A DNA stretch of 49,702 nucleotides from Oscillospiraceae bacterium (GTDB lineage Bacteria; Bacillota; Clostridia; Oscillospirales; Oscillospiraceae), in NCBI GenBank assembly GCA_022797115.1, contig JAAWKB010000005.1, positions 1-49,702 on the forward strand, read 5' to 3'. Within the stretch, counting starts at the first letter, position 1. Each line of letters starts with the position of its first letter. Both the position numbers and the translations under genes were made by a program. The notes under the pieces are model-generated. The model did no database searches and was not told the DNA's origin. It was given only the letters and a program-made list of their open reading frames with translations. Shown here piece after piece: positions 24,477 through 32,036 of the stretch.

Positions 24477-25895
24477 TTATTCCGCCTCTTCGGGCGTATG
24501 ATAAATGGAATCCAGCTGGCCGCCGTCCCGGCACAGGACGCGGGCAACCTCGCGCCCGCCGCGGGGCAGCCGCTTGGGCGCGCCGGTGATCCCCTCGGCC
24601 CGCGCCTTCAGCTCCTGGATCTCGACGATGGGCAGGCCCGCGTCCAGCAGGCGCTGGCGCAGCTCGCCGTTTTTCGGGTTCACCGCAATACCGCCCTGGG
24701 TCACCAGCACGTCGATATCCCGGCCCGGTGTGGACACGCAGGTCACATGGTCGGTGACAATAGGCAGCCGCGCCCGGAACAGGGGGGCGATGATCATCGC
24801 CAGCTTGGCCCCCGCCGCCGTGTCGCTGTGGCCGCCGGAGCCGCCCATGATGTATCCGTTGGAGTCGGTGTGGACGTTGACGTTGAACGCCGTGTCGATC
24901 TCCGTCGCGCCCAGGATGACCACATCCAGGCTGTCCACCACCGCGCTGCGGGCGCTGGGCCCGGCGTAGTGGAGGGCGGAGATCTCCTGGTGCCTGGGGT
25001 CGGAGCGGATGGACTCCACCGCCTTCAGGTCAAAGCATTGCACGTCCAGCAGGGACTGGAAACAGCCCGCCTGCAGCATATCCACCATATAGCCGGTGAT
25101 GCCGCCCAGGCCGAAGCTGCCCTGGACGCCCTTCTCCAGCATGATCTTCTTCAAAAAGTCCGCCGCCGCCAGGGACGCGCCGCCCGCGCCGGTCTGGAAG
25201 GAGAAGCCGTCCTTGAGCAGGCCCGAGTGCTCGATCACCCTGGCTGCGTAGGAGGCCATCACCAGGCCCACCGGGTCCCGGGTAATGCGGGTGGTGCCGG
25301 AGACAATCCCCGCCGGGTTGCCGATGGCCTCCACCGGCACCACGTAGTCCACGTTTGTCTCCGGGATGGACCAGCCCTGGAGGGGGTAGGGGACCAGGTT
25401 GTCGGTGATGACCACCACCTTTTTTGCGTACATGGCGTCCGGGTAGGCGTAGCCCAGGCTGCCGCAGGCGGACTTGCCGAACTTCCCGGAGCAGTTGCCC
25501 ATGTGGTCCGCGCTGGGGGCGGCGATGAAGGCCACGTCGATAGGCGCCTGCCCGGAGGCGATGTCGCTGGCCCGCGCGCCGTGGGTACGGAACTCCACCG
25601 GCTTGCCCAGGATACCCCGGGAGATCTCCCGGCCAATGCCGGCGGCCATGTAGTTGGTCTGGATGCCCGTCACCACCCCGCTGCGGATGTGGTCCGTCAG
25701 GGGCTGGTGGGTATCAAAGAGGGAGCTGGCGCTGACGGTCAGGTCCCGGATGCCCAGCGCCGCGATCTCCGCCATCACCTGGTTGAGCACATAGTCGCCG
25801 TTGCGCAGGTGGTGGTGGAAGGAGACGGTCATGCCGTCCCTCAGCCCGGAGAGGGAAATCGCCTCCCGGATGGTCTTGACAAGCTTTCCGTTCAT
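24477..25895 (-). CDS. citF: Citrate/citramalate lyase alpha subunit (CoA/ACP transferase)
   Basis: 472 residues, somewhat shorter than typical citrate lyase alpha (about 510). Blocks GMTVSFHHHLRNGDYV, AAPSADHMGNCSGKFGKSACGS, FSFQTGAGGASLA, GGSGGHSDTAAGAK and TLGxD-like STPGRDIDVLVTQGGIAVNP fit CitF. It exchanges the acetyl group on the CitD arm for citramalate. ATGA overlap with citE. In this operon the substrate is inferred to be (S)-citramalate rather than citrate. Confidence 0.92.
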   Translation of the reverse strand: MNGKLVKTIREAISLSGLRDGMTVSFHHHLRNGDYVLNQVMAEIAALGIRDLTVSASSLFDTHQPLTDHIRSGVVTGIQTNYMAAGIGREISRGILGKPVEFRTHGARASDIASGQAPIDVAFIAAPSADHMGNCSGKFGKSACGSLGYAYPDAMYAKKVVVITDNLVPYPLQGWSIPETNVDYVVPVEAIGNPAGIVSGTTRITRDPVGLVMASYAARVIEHSGLLKDGFSFQTGAGGASLAAADFLKKIMLEKGVQGSFGLGGITGYMVDMLQAGCFQSLLDVQCFDLKAVESIRSDPRHQEISALHYAGPSARSAVVDSLDVVILGATEIDTAFNVNVHTDSNGYIMGGSGGHSDTAAGAKLAMIIAPLFRARLPIVTDHVTCVSTPGRDIDVLVTQGGIAVNPKNGELRQRLLDAGLPIVEIQELKARAEGITGAPKRLPRGGREVARVLCRDGGQLDSIYHTPEEAE

Positions 25896-26773
25896 GCCCG
25901 ATCCTCCCTTCCAAGGCCCATCTCCCGGGCCGCAGCAATGGTCTGCTCCGCCCGGGCCACAATGGGCGCGTCAATCATCTTGCCCCGCAGGGCGATGGCG
26001 CCCCGGCCCTGCTCCTTGGCCAGCCGGATGGCGTCCATCACCTCGTAGGCGTAGTCAATTTCCTTCTGGGTGGGGCTGAACACCCGGTTGATCACCTCCA
26101 CATGGCGGGGGGAGATGGAGGCTTTCCCCGTGAAGCCCAGCGCCTTTGCATAGGCCGCGTCTGTCTGGATGCCCTCGTCATCGTTGACATCGGTGAAGGG
26201 CGTGTCGTACACGTCCACATTGGCCGCACGGGCGGCCACCACCAGGCGGGTCCTAGCGTACTCGATCTCCCGCCCGGCCTTGGTGCGCTGGCAGCGCAGG
26301 TCGGCGGTCAGGTCCTCCGCGCCCAAAAACAGGGCCGCCACCCGGGGGCAGGCGGAGGCGATGGAGAAAGCGTTCTCCACACCCAAAGCCGTCTCAATGA
26401 GGGGCATCAGCCGGACCGTGTTGGGCGCGAAGCCCAGCGCCGCCTCCTTCTGCCCGATGTAGGCGTCCGCCGCCAGCACGTCCTGGGCGGAGCTGGACTT
26501 GGGCAGCAGGATGAGGTCCGGCTTCTGGGGCAGGATCTCGTCTAAATCCGCCTGCCAGAAGTCGCTGTCCACGGCGTTGATGCGCACGATGACCTCGCAG
26601 CCCCGGAAGTCCATGTAGCGGATGGTGTTGCGCACCAGTACCCGGGCCGCGTCCTTCTCCGAGGGGGCAACGGCGTCCTCCAGGTCCAGGATCACCGCGT
26701 CCGCCCCCAGAAACGCCCCGTTTACCAGCATATTGGGGGTGTTGCCGGGTAAAAACAGCATAGACCGGCGCAT
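25892..26773 (-). CDS. citE: Citrate/citramalate lyase beta subunit
   Basis: 293 residues, HpcH/HpaI aldolase (CitE) fold: start RRSMLFLPGNTPNML, VILDLEDAVAPSEKDAAR, EVIVRINAVDS, LIETALGVENAF, LFLGAEDLTADL. These contain the metal-binding Glu/Asp and Arg residues of the family. It cleaves citramalyl-ACP to acetyl-ACP and pyruvate. Start ATG 26771-26773 shares a base with the citD stop (TGATG); the frame upstream overlaps citD and is not used. Confidence 0.93.
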   Translation of the reverse strand: MRRSMLFLPGNTPNMLVNGAFLGADAVILDLEDAVAPSEKDAARVLVRNTIRYMDFRGCEVIVRINAVDSDFWQADLDEILPQKPDLILLPKSSSAQDVLAADAYIGQKEAALGFAPNTVRLMPLIETALGVENAFSIASACPRVAALFLGAEDLTADLRCQRTKAGREIEYARTRLVVAARAANVDVYDTPFTDVNDDEGIQTDAAYAKALGFTGKASISPRHVEVINRVFSPTQKEIDYAYEVMDAIRLAKEQGRGAIALRGKMIDAPIVARAEQTIAAAREMGLGREDRA

Positions 26774-27045
26774 CAGCAATCCCCCCTTCCCCGTAGGACC
26801 GCAGCCTCCACCCGGGCCCGGAGCACGCACTCCAGCGCGCCCCGGTCGGACACCGTGACCCGGGCCCGCTCCACGCCGCACCCCGCCAGGGTCTCCCGGA
26901 CCGCCGCCAGGATTGACTCGCCAAACTGCCCCTTCACCACCGACTCCAGCTGGATCTCAATCCCCTGGCCGGCTGGCTCGATTTCCACGTAGGCGTCGCT
27001 GGATTCCAGCGTCCCCGCCGACGCGGCCCGCACGATCTCTGTCAT
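26773..27045 (-). CDS. citD: Citrate/citramalate lyase gamma subunit (acyl carrier protein)
   Basis: 90 residues. The conserved [15 protein letters not shown] contains the serine (S15 or its neighbour S16) that carries the phosphoribosyl-dephospho-CoA prosthetic group. AAAGGAGG precedes ATG 27045. First gene of citDEF-mesaconase; its arm would be acetylated by CitC (14 kb). No citX/citG for arm synthesis was found in this window. Confidence 0.93.
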   Translation of the reverse strand: MTEIVRAASAGTLESSDAYVEIEPAGQGIEIQLESVVKGQFGESILAAVRETLAGCGVERARVTVSDRGALECVLRARVEAAVLRGRGDC

Positions 27046-27089
27046 GACCTTGCCTCCTTTATCAATATGTACTATATCAATTTGCCCAT

Positions 27090-27118
27090 ATTATATAATA
27101 TCATTTTAAAATTTGCAA
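27090..27118 (-). promoter_or_regulatory. Promoter of citDEF-mesaconase operon
   Basis: Minus strand TTGCAA (27113-27118), 17 bp, TATAAT (27090-27095), 45 bp ahead of citD. The untranslated leader contains AT-rich sequence around 27062-27078 but no exact copy of the GTCTATAC operator core. Confidence 0.7.
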
Positions 27119-27139
27119 TCGCTTTTTTTCCCGCCGCCC

Positions 27140-27168
27140 TTTTCACAGCGGCCCGGATGCGCTATAAT
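27140..27168 (+). promoter_or_regulatory. Promoter of the P-loop ATPase gene
   Basis: TTTTCA (27140-27145), 17 bp, TATAAT (27163-27168), 48 bp before the start codon, divergent from the citD promoter. Confidence 0.6.
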
Positions 27169-27216
27169 GGAGGGCAGGAGCGGCCCTGCCAGGGCCGGCA
27201 AGAAAGGAGAAACGAT

Positions 27217-28164
27217 ATGTACGACCGCCAGACAAGCCACATCATCAGTACCTACTTCGCCCCCCGCGGCCACAAGCGCATGTACCAGCTGGGGATGCAG
27301 CTGGTGCAGCTGTACCTGTCCCCCTTTGACAAGCTCATTGGCATCATCGGGGAGGCCGGGTCCGGCAAGAGCGCCCTGATCCGGGGCATGTTCCCGGGCC
27401 TGGACCTGACAAACGACGACGACGGCGTCTATGTGCGGCCCCTGCCCCTGCTGGAGCAGGACACCGGCTTCAGCTTCTTCACCCCCCACACCTACCATGT
27501 GGATATCCGCTTTGAGAACGGCTTCACGCAGATGAGCGTCCTGGCCGACGCCATCTCCGAGGCCCTCCACAAGGGCAAGCGGGTCATCGTCGAGCACTTC
27601 GACCTGGTCTACCCCCTGCTCCGGGCCAAGGCGGACCTGCTCATTGGCGTGGGGGAGGAGGTGGTCATCACCCGCCCCACCATCTTCGGCCCCAAGCCCC
27701 AGGAGATCTACGACATCGTTTACAAGTCCCTGCCTTACCGGCTCATGTCCCACACGGCGGAGGACCTGTGCGAGTTCTGTATGCCCAAGGATGAGCTGGA
27801 ACGCTGCGGCCACGGCGATATCAAGCACGGCTTTATCATCTCCTTCCCCGACGACCGCAAGCCGGACTTTGACATTGAGCAGCTGGAAAAGCAGGTCTAC
27901 GACATGATCGACCAGAAGCTGCCCGTCACCTACTTGGACGAGAAGCACGTCTCCATCGGCGGCTCCGTCCACCCCTGCACCGGCCCGCGCATCCACGTCA
28001 GCAACACCGGACAGATCAAGGACTTCCATCTGCTCTATCACTTTATCCATGACCGCTTCAACAAGCGATACCTCCTGGTCGGCTGCGTAGGCAAGGAGTA
28101 CCTGGAGCGGCTGAAGAAGCTGGAGGCGCGCATTGAGCAGGAGATGGAGCAGGCGGAGGGGTGA
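27217..28164 (+). CDS. P-loop ATPase with AlaRS second-additional-domain-like C-terminus
   Basis: 315 residues. Walker A is GEAGSGKS (residues 45-52) after LIGIIG. A later stretch IVEHFDLVYP may serve as Walker B. A cysteine pair lies at CEFCMPKDELERC. The C-terminal part has HPCTGPRIHVSNTGQI, resembling the C-G-G-T-H-V-x-N-T-G motif of the AlaRS/ThrRS editing (SAD) domain, though two of the usual zinc-site residues differ. I recall clostridial proteins annotated by this SAD similarity, but no function is established. AAAGGAG precedes ATG 27217. It stands alone between the citD promoter and rex. Confidence 0.75.
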   Translation: MYDRQTSHIISTYFAPRGHKRMYQLGMQLVQLYLSPFDKLIGIIGEAGSGKSALIRGMFPGLDLTNDDDGVYVRPLPLLEQDTGFSFFTPHTYHVDIRFENGFTQMSVLADAISEALHKGKRVIVEHFDLVYPLLRAKADLLIGVGEEVVITRPTIFGPKPQEIYDIVYKSLPYRLMSHTAEDLCEFCMPKDELERCGHGDIKHGFIISFPDDRKPDFDIEQLEKQVYDMIDQKLPVTYLDEKHVSIGGSVHPCTGPRIHVSNTGQIKDFHLLYHFIHDRFNKRYLLVGCVGKEYLERLKKLEARIEQEMEQAEG

Positions 28165-28197
28165 TAATGGCTTAATCTATCGCTTTTTGGCAATAGA

Positions 28198-28252
28198 TTG
28201 TTAAAATGGTGAACAACTCCAATTGACAACCGGTGGCCTGTTATAGTAAGAT
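28198..28252 (+). promoter_or_regulatory. rex control region with Rex-box-like dyad
   Basis: TTGTTAAAATGGTGAACAA (28198-28216) has TTGTTAA facing TGAACAA, close to the Rex consensus TTGTTAA-N4-TTAACAA but with a 5-bp spacer. Downstream TTGACA (28223-28228), 18 bp, TAAGAT (28247-28252). Suggests autoregulation by NADH/NAD+ ratio. Confidence 0.5.
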
Positions 28253-28292
28253 GTAAAGAATCCATGTATTATGGGAGGCTGTACAGAAAGAT

Positions 28293-28922
28293 ATGAAGAA
28301 ACAGAATGTATCAGATGCCGTTATCCGGCGTCTGCCCCGCTACTACCGCTACCTGGACGACCTCCATCTCAAGGGCATCGTCCGTATTTCTTCCAGCACC
28401 CTGGGCGGGAAAATGGGGATCACAGCCTCCCAGATCCGGCAGGATCTCAGCTGCTTCGGTGAATTCGGCCAGCAGGGCTACGGCTATAATGTGGATGAGC
28501 TCCGCTCCGAGATCGGCCACATCCTGGGCGTGGACAACCAGCACCGGATCATCGTCGTGGGCGTGGGCAACCTGGGCCGTGCGCTGATGCAGAATTTCCA
28601 TTTTCGCGAAGCGGGGTTCCTTTTGGAGGCCGCCTTTGACGTCTCCCCCGCCCTCATCGGCACAGAGGTTGGCGGTACGCCGGTTTTGGATATGACGGCC
28701 CTGGAGCGGTTTATCCCGGAGCACCAGCCCGATGTGGCGGTACTTACCGTACCCCAGTCCGTAGCCCAGAGCACCGCTGACCGCCTGATTGGGCTGGGCG
28801 TGCGGGGGTTCTGGAATTTCACCAATGTGGAGCTGTCCAGCCCGGTGGAAAATGTCCGCTTTGAGGACGTCCATTTCGCTGACAGCCTGCTCACCCTCAG
28901 CTATCGCATCACCGCGCGGTAA
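28293..28922 (+). CDS. rex: Redox-sensing transcriptional repressor Rex
   Basis: 209 residues. N-terminal winged helix (IRRLPRYYRYLDDL, GKMGITASQIRQDLSCFGEFGQQGYGYNV) and a Rossmann NAD(H)-binding domain with GVGNLGRAL, then FDVSPALIG, the C-terminal GVRGFWNFTNVEL and the swapped-helix end. Rex leaves DNA when NADH rises, releasing fermentation and hydrogenase genes. The GGGAGG site is a little far (14 bp) from ATG 28293, but no other start fits. Confidence 0.95.
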   Translation: MKKQNVSDAVIRRLPRYYRYLDDLHLKGIVRISSSTLGGKMGITASQIRQDLSCFGEFGQQGYGYNVDELRSEIGHILGVDNQHRIIVVGVGNLGRALMQNFHFREAGFLLEAAFDVSPALIGTEVGGTPVLDMTALERFIPEHQPDVAVLTVPQSVAQSTADRLIGLGVRGFWNFTNVELSSPVENVRFEDVHFADSLLTLSYRITAR

Positions 28923-28941
28923 CGCGCACAAAGGAGGCCCT

Positions 28942-30063
28942 ATGAAAAAAGCCCACACTGCTGCCGCGCTGCTGCTGGCGGTGGTCATGTGCCTGACCCT
29001 GGCCCTCGCCGCCGGCGGGGACGCGGGGGACCCCCTGCTGTCCCTGTCCCATCTGGAGGGGACCTTTGCCCGGTCCATCGACGCATCGGCGGACAGCCGC
29101 ATGAACGCCGCAGATGCGGACGTGCGCAGCGCTGCGGAAAAACGGCTGGACGCGATGGAGGCCAATCTCCGGGCCACCTCTGGCCAGAGCTTCTCCGGCA
29201 CGGCCCAGGAGATCACCCTGAAGGAGGGGGACGTCCTCACCGGCGCCACCGGCCTGAGCGTCATCCCCCTGGCTGGGGAGGTGCGCCTGACGCTGACGGA
29301 CGGCGCGGTAGTGGATGTTACCGCCGGGAGCGAGGCCGCCTCCGGCCAGACCCTGGCCCTCCGCCACCGCTACCTGGCGGCGGAGAACGCCTTGGCGTCC
29401 TTCACCGTGACCTCCCCCACCGCTGTGCTGTCCTATGAGGGGGGCTATGACCTTGCCCGCTCCGATGGGAACCCGGACTACTACGCCATCGCCCGGGCCC
29501 TGCGGGAGCTGGACCTGTTCCGGGGTACCGGCTCCGCCATTGGGGAGGGCTTCGACCTCCATCTGGCCCCCTCCCGGGGGGAGGGGCTGGTGATGTTCAT
29601 CCGCATCCTGGGCGAGGAGCAGGATGCGCTGGCGTGCAGCTATACGCACCCGTTCACCGACGTGCCCATGTGGCTGGACCGGTACGTGGCCTGGGCCTAC
29701 CACCAGGGCTACGCCAACGGCGTCGCCCCCACCCTCTTCGGCTCCGCGCAAACCATCTCCGCTGTGGAGTACCAGGAATTCCTGCTGCGGGCCTTGGGCT
29801 ACAGCGTGGCTGGGGTCCATGACTACGCCACCTCCCTGGAGCGGGCGCTGGACTGCGGCGCGCTGACCAACGGCGAGTTTGAACTGCTCCGCAGCGGGAC
29901 ATTCCTCCGCGCCCATGTGGCCTATGTCTCCTACTACAGCTTAGACATGGTCCTCAGCGGCAGCCAGCAGACGCTGGCCGCACGCCTGGAGGGGGCCGGG
30001 CTGCTTACCAGCGCACAGCTGGAGGCGGCGAAGGCCGGCGTAGATTCTCTACGGCTGTTTTGA
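28942..30063 (+). CDS. Secreted protein with SLH-like repeats
   Basis: 373 residues. Signal peptide: MKKAHTAAALLLAVVMCLTLALAAGG. The middle (about 75-160) is a beta-rich region; the last 200 residues hold degenerate S-layer-homology motifs (HPFTDVPMWLDRYVAWAYHQGYANGV, first 12 of which are the SLH core, then FGSAQTISAVEYQEFLLRALGYS). SLH domains bind cell-wall polymers. It begins 19 bp after rex with AAAGGAGG, so it may be co-transcribed with rex. Function unknown; alternatively a copper-amine-oxidase-like wall protein. Confidence 0.75.
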   Translation: MKKAHTAAALLLAVVMCLTLALAAGGDAGDPLLSLSHLEGTFARSIDASADSRMNAADADVRSAAEKRLDAMEANLRATSGQSFSGTAQEITLKEGDVLTGATGLSVIPLAGEVRLTLTDGAVVDVTAGSEAASGQTLALRHRYLAAENALASFTVTSPTAVLSYEGGYDLARSDGNPDYYAIARALRELDLFRGTGSAIGEGFDLHLAPSRGEGLVMFIRILGEEQDALACSYTHPFTDVPMWLDRYVAWAYHQGYANGVAPTLFGSAQTISAVEYQEFLLRALGYSVAGVHDYATSLERALDCGALTNGEFELLRSGTFLRAHVAYVSYYSLDMVLSGSQQTLAARLEGAGLLTSAQLEAAKAGVDSLRLF

Positions 30064-30141
30064 CACCCCCAGCGGCCATCCGCATATGATAGGACTGAGG
30101 CGATTCCCAGGGCCTCACATCTCATAGGAGGTATCTGTCTT

Positions 30142-30387
30142 ATGTGGAACAACAACGGTTTTGGCGGTGGCTGCTGCTGGATCATCATCCTGATCATCAT
30201 CCTGTGCTGCTGCTGCGGCGGTGGTAACAGCTGTGGCTGCGGCAGCGTCTGTAGCTGTGGCTGCAACAACAACTGTGGGTGCGGCTGCGGCTGCAATAAC
30301 AATAATTGCGGCTGTGGCTGCAATTGCGGGTGCAGCTGCAACAACAATTGCGGCTGCAACTGCGGCTGCAACGATGGTTGCTGCTGA
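30142..30387 (+). CDS. Cysteine-repeat miniprotein (27 Cys in 81 residues)
   Basis: 81 residues opening MWNNNGFGGG, a hydrophobic segment WIIILIIIL bracketed by CC and CCCC, then about 55 residues made almost wholly of C-G-C, C-N-C and N-N-N-C units with no other hydrophobic or charged residues except one Asp. TAGGAGG stands 12 bp before ATG 30142 and a terminator follows 15 bp after the stop, so it is a free-standing gene. Similar chorion-like high-cysteine proteins are annotated in Clostridia without function. Candidates: spore or envelope structural protein cross-linked by disulfides, or metal binding. Confidence 0.8.
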   Translation: MWNNNGFGGGCCWIIILIIILCCCCGGGNSCGCGSVCSCGCNNNCGCGCGCNNNNCGCGCNCGCSCNNNCGCNCGCNDGCC

Positions 30388-30402
30388 TCCTTCCGCAACA
30401 TA

Positions 30403-30438
30403 AAAGGGACCCCGCGCCGGTAGGCGCGGGGTCCCTTT
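30403..30438. terminator. Terminator after the cysteine-rich gene
   Basis: Perfect 16-bp stem with loop GGTA, TTT on the plus side and TTTTA on the minus side; placed between the convergent miniprotein and spoIIP. Confidence 0.88.
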
Positions 30439-30507
30439 GCTGTCGGAAGCATTTGACGGACGCTGCCCAATGCCGCCATAGCGCCTGAACGCCCGCATGG
30501 GACGCGC

Positions 30508-31701
30508 CTACTTCACCTGGAGCACCTCAGCCATAGCCTGGCCCAGGAGCCGTGCGGATAGGAGGGCCTCGTCCAGGGAGTTCCCCGCGGCCCCCATCTC
30601 CACCAGCAGGGAGCCGGTGGTGGTGTGCTGGTTATAGCGGGAGTTGCGCACAGTGATGGGGCGCATCAGGGTGGGGCAGCTGCCGGACAGATGCTCCTGG
30701 ATGGCAGCTGCCAGCTTCAGGTTTTCCCGCCACTGAGGGTGCTCCAGGCCGCCGCCGTCGGTGCCGATGACAAAGGACATCTGGGCGGCGTTGAGGCCGG
30801 CTACATTGCTGACCACCTTGTAGGGGGTCCCGTCGCTGTCGGAGATGGCGTCCCGGTGGACATCCAGGACAAAGGCGATGGTAGGATACTGCTCCAGATA
30901 GGCGTTGACTGCATCCAGGGAGCGGTTGTAGGCGCCGCTGTACTCAGGATAGTCGTGAAGGGTGGGGTCATGGAGCACGCGCAGGCCCGCTTCCTCCAGT
31001 GTCTTTGCCAGCTCGTCGCCCACCCGGACCACGTTGTAGGCATTGTCGGTGGTGCGGCAGTCGCCGCTGGGGGTGTATTCCTGCCCGGCGGGCATGGTAT
31101 AGGCCTCGCTGCCATGGGTATGGACGATCAGGATCTGGGGGCCCTCCTCCGCAGGCAGGGCGGCAGCGAAGCTGCCGTCAAAGAGGGAGGCGTCCAGTGC
31201 GTAGTCCGTGCGGTTGCTGATGTAAACGCTCCCGGCCACCAGATAGCCGTCTGGGGATGAGGGGATCAATGTCTTGGCGGCAACGCCGTTGTCGGCGAAG
31301 ACCAAGGGCGTCTCCGGCTCGGTGGGCTGTTCTGGGATGGGGGCTGTCTGCTCGGGCTGCTGGATGCCGCCGGGGGCGGCGGGGGCCTCCGTTATGTCGC
31401 TGTCGTCCGGTTCCTCCGTGCGCCGCAGGCGCAGCACCGCCTCCTGGCTGGAGAGCAGCAAAGGGCTCTGGCCGATGGCCAGGGATACGCTGGCCGGCAG
31501 TACTTCCTCCTGGCGGGGGTCTGCCAGCTGGGAGCGCAGCAGCCCCAGGGCCAGATCCCCCTGCCGTCCCAGGGTCTCCAAGGCGGAGCGGGCTGTGGGG
31601 CTGGCGGCTGTTGCGGCCACCAGATAGAGCACCGCCCCGGCCAGCACCAAGGCGGTCAGCTGCCGCCGGCGCTGGGGCCGGGGCCTGCGTTGGATCATCA
31701 T
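30508..31701 (-). CDS. spoIIP: Stage II sporulation protein P
   Basis: 397 residues. Basic N-terminus and one membrane anchor (about 15-33), a low-complexity Pro/Glu stretch (100-135), then the SpoIIP amidase/endopeptidase domain: ILIVHTHGSEAYT, TTDNAYNVVRVGDELA, FVLDVHRDAI and NQHTTTGSLLVEMGAAGNS, carrying the zinc-binding His/Glu residues. With SpoIID and SpoIIM it degrades septal peptidoglycan during engulfment. Two adjacent ATG codons start it; GAGGGG lies upstream. A sigma-E-like promoter precedes it. Confidence 0.94.
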   Translation of the reverse strand: MMIQRRPRPQRRRQLTALVLAGAVLYLVAATAASPTARSALETLGRQGDLALGLLRSQLADPRQEEVLPASVSLAIGQSPLLLSSQEAVLRLRRTEEPDDSDITEAPAAPGGIQQPEQTAPIPEQPTEPETPLVFADNGVAAKTLIPSSPDGYLVAGSVYISNRTDYALDASLFDGSFAAALPAEEGPQILIVHTHGSEAYTMPAGQEYTPSGDCRTTDNAYNVVRVGDELAKTLEEAGLRVLHDPTLHDYPEYSGAYNRSLDAVNAYLEQYPTIAFVLDVHRDAISDSDGTPYKVVSNVAGLNAAQMSFVIGTDGGGLEHPQWRENLKLAAAIQEHLSGSCPTLMRPITVRNSRYNQHTTTGSLLVEMGAAGNSLDEALLSARLLGQAMAEVLQVK

Positions 31702-31737
31702 ATGTATCGCTTCCCCTCTTTGTCAATTGCTTGTCCA

Positions 31738-31766
31738 TACCTATGCGGGGATACGCTGGAATATGC
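31738..31766 (-). promoter_or_regulatory. Possible sigma-E-type promoter of spoIIP
   Basis: Minus strand GCATATT (31760-31766), 14 bp, CATAGGTA (31738-31745), compared with the Bacillus sigma-E pattern (ATATT ... CATACAnT). Only partial in the -10 but well placed, 37 bp before the start. Confidence 0.4.
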
Positions 31767-31775
31767 CGCAGGTCA

Positions 31776-31819
31776 GAAAAAGGAAAGTCCCGCTTTCATA
31801 AGAAAGCGGGACTTTCCTT
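31776..31819 (-). terminator. Strong terminator upstream of spoIIP
   Basis: Perfect 18-bp stem (31780-31797 / 31802-31819), loop ATAA, with TTTTTC following on the minus strand only. Confidence 0.88.
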
Positions 31820-31873
31820 GATGGAGAAGATTGAGGAAAAACGATACAACAGTTTAGGTTTCTCTCCTAAACT
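31776..31873 (-). ncRNA. Candidate ~100-nt small RNA or attenuated leader
   Basis: A promoter (TTGACA 31904-31909, 18 bp, TAAAAT 31880-31885) and the terminator at 31776-31819 bound about 100 nt without any ORF. The transcript would start with a hairpin GTTTAGG-AGAGAAA-CCTAAAC (31852-31872). Could instead be a spoIIP leader with an attenuator. Together these explain most of the 335-bp gap 31702-32036. Confidence 0.4.
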
Positions 31874-31879
31874 AGCTAT

Positions 31880-31909
31880 ATTTTATCAGTTTCAGGCACT
31901 TTTTGTCAA
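31880..31909 (-). promoter_or_regulatory. Promoter in the nagA-spoIIP gap
   Basis: TTGACA, 18-bp spacer, TAAAAT on the minus strand. Confidence 0.5.
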
Positions 31910-32036
31910 TGTTGATATTACCTAAAATTTGTACCGTTTCCCATTCGCCATCGTACTATTTGACAAAAAAGAGGGTGGTTATTTGGTCAAAAAGACAATA
32001 CTTTTCCCGATTGTCTCTCTACCGCGGTCAACAGGC

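Noticed and set aside
30160-30385. Repeated TGTGGCTGC-like units as a possible CRISPR or satellite
   Set aside because: Units are irregular, in frame, and encode the cysteine-rich protein; no spacers.
30115-30498. 127-codon Ala-rich minus-strand frame
   Set aside because: Reverse reading of the cysteine-repeat gene; AAATAAA-type repeats are a by-product of the TGC/GGC codons.
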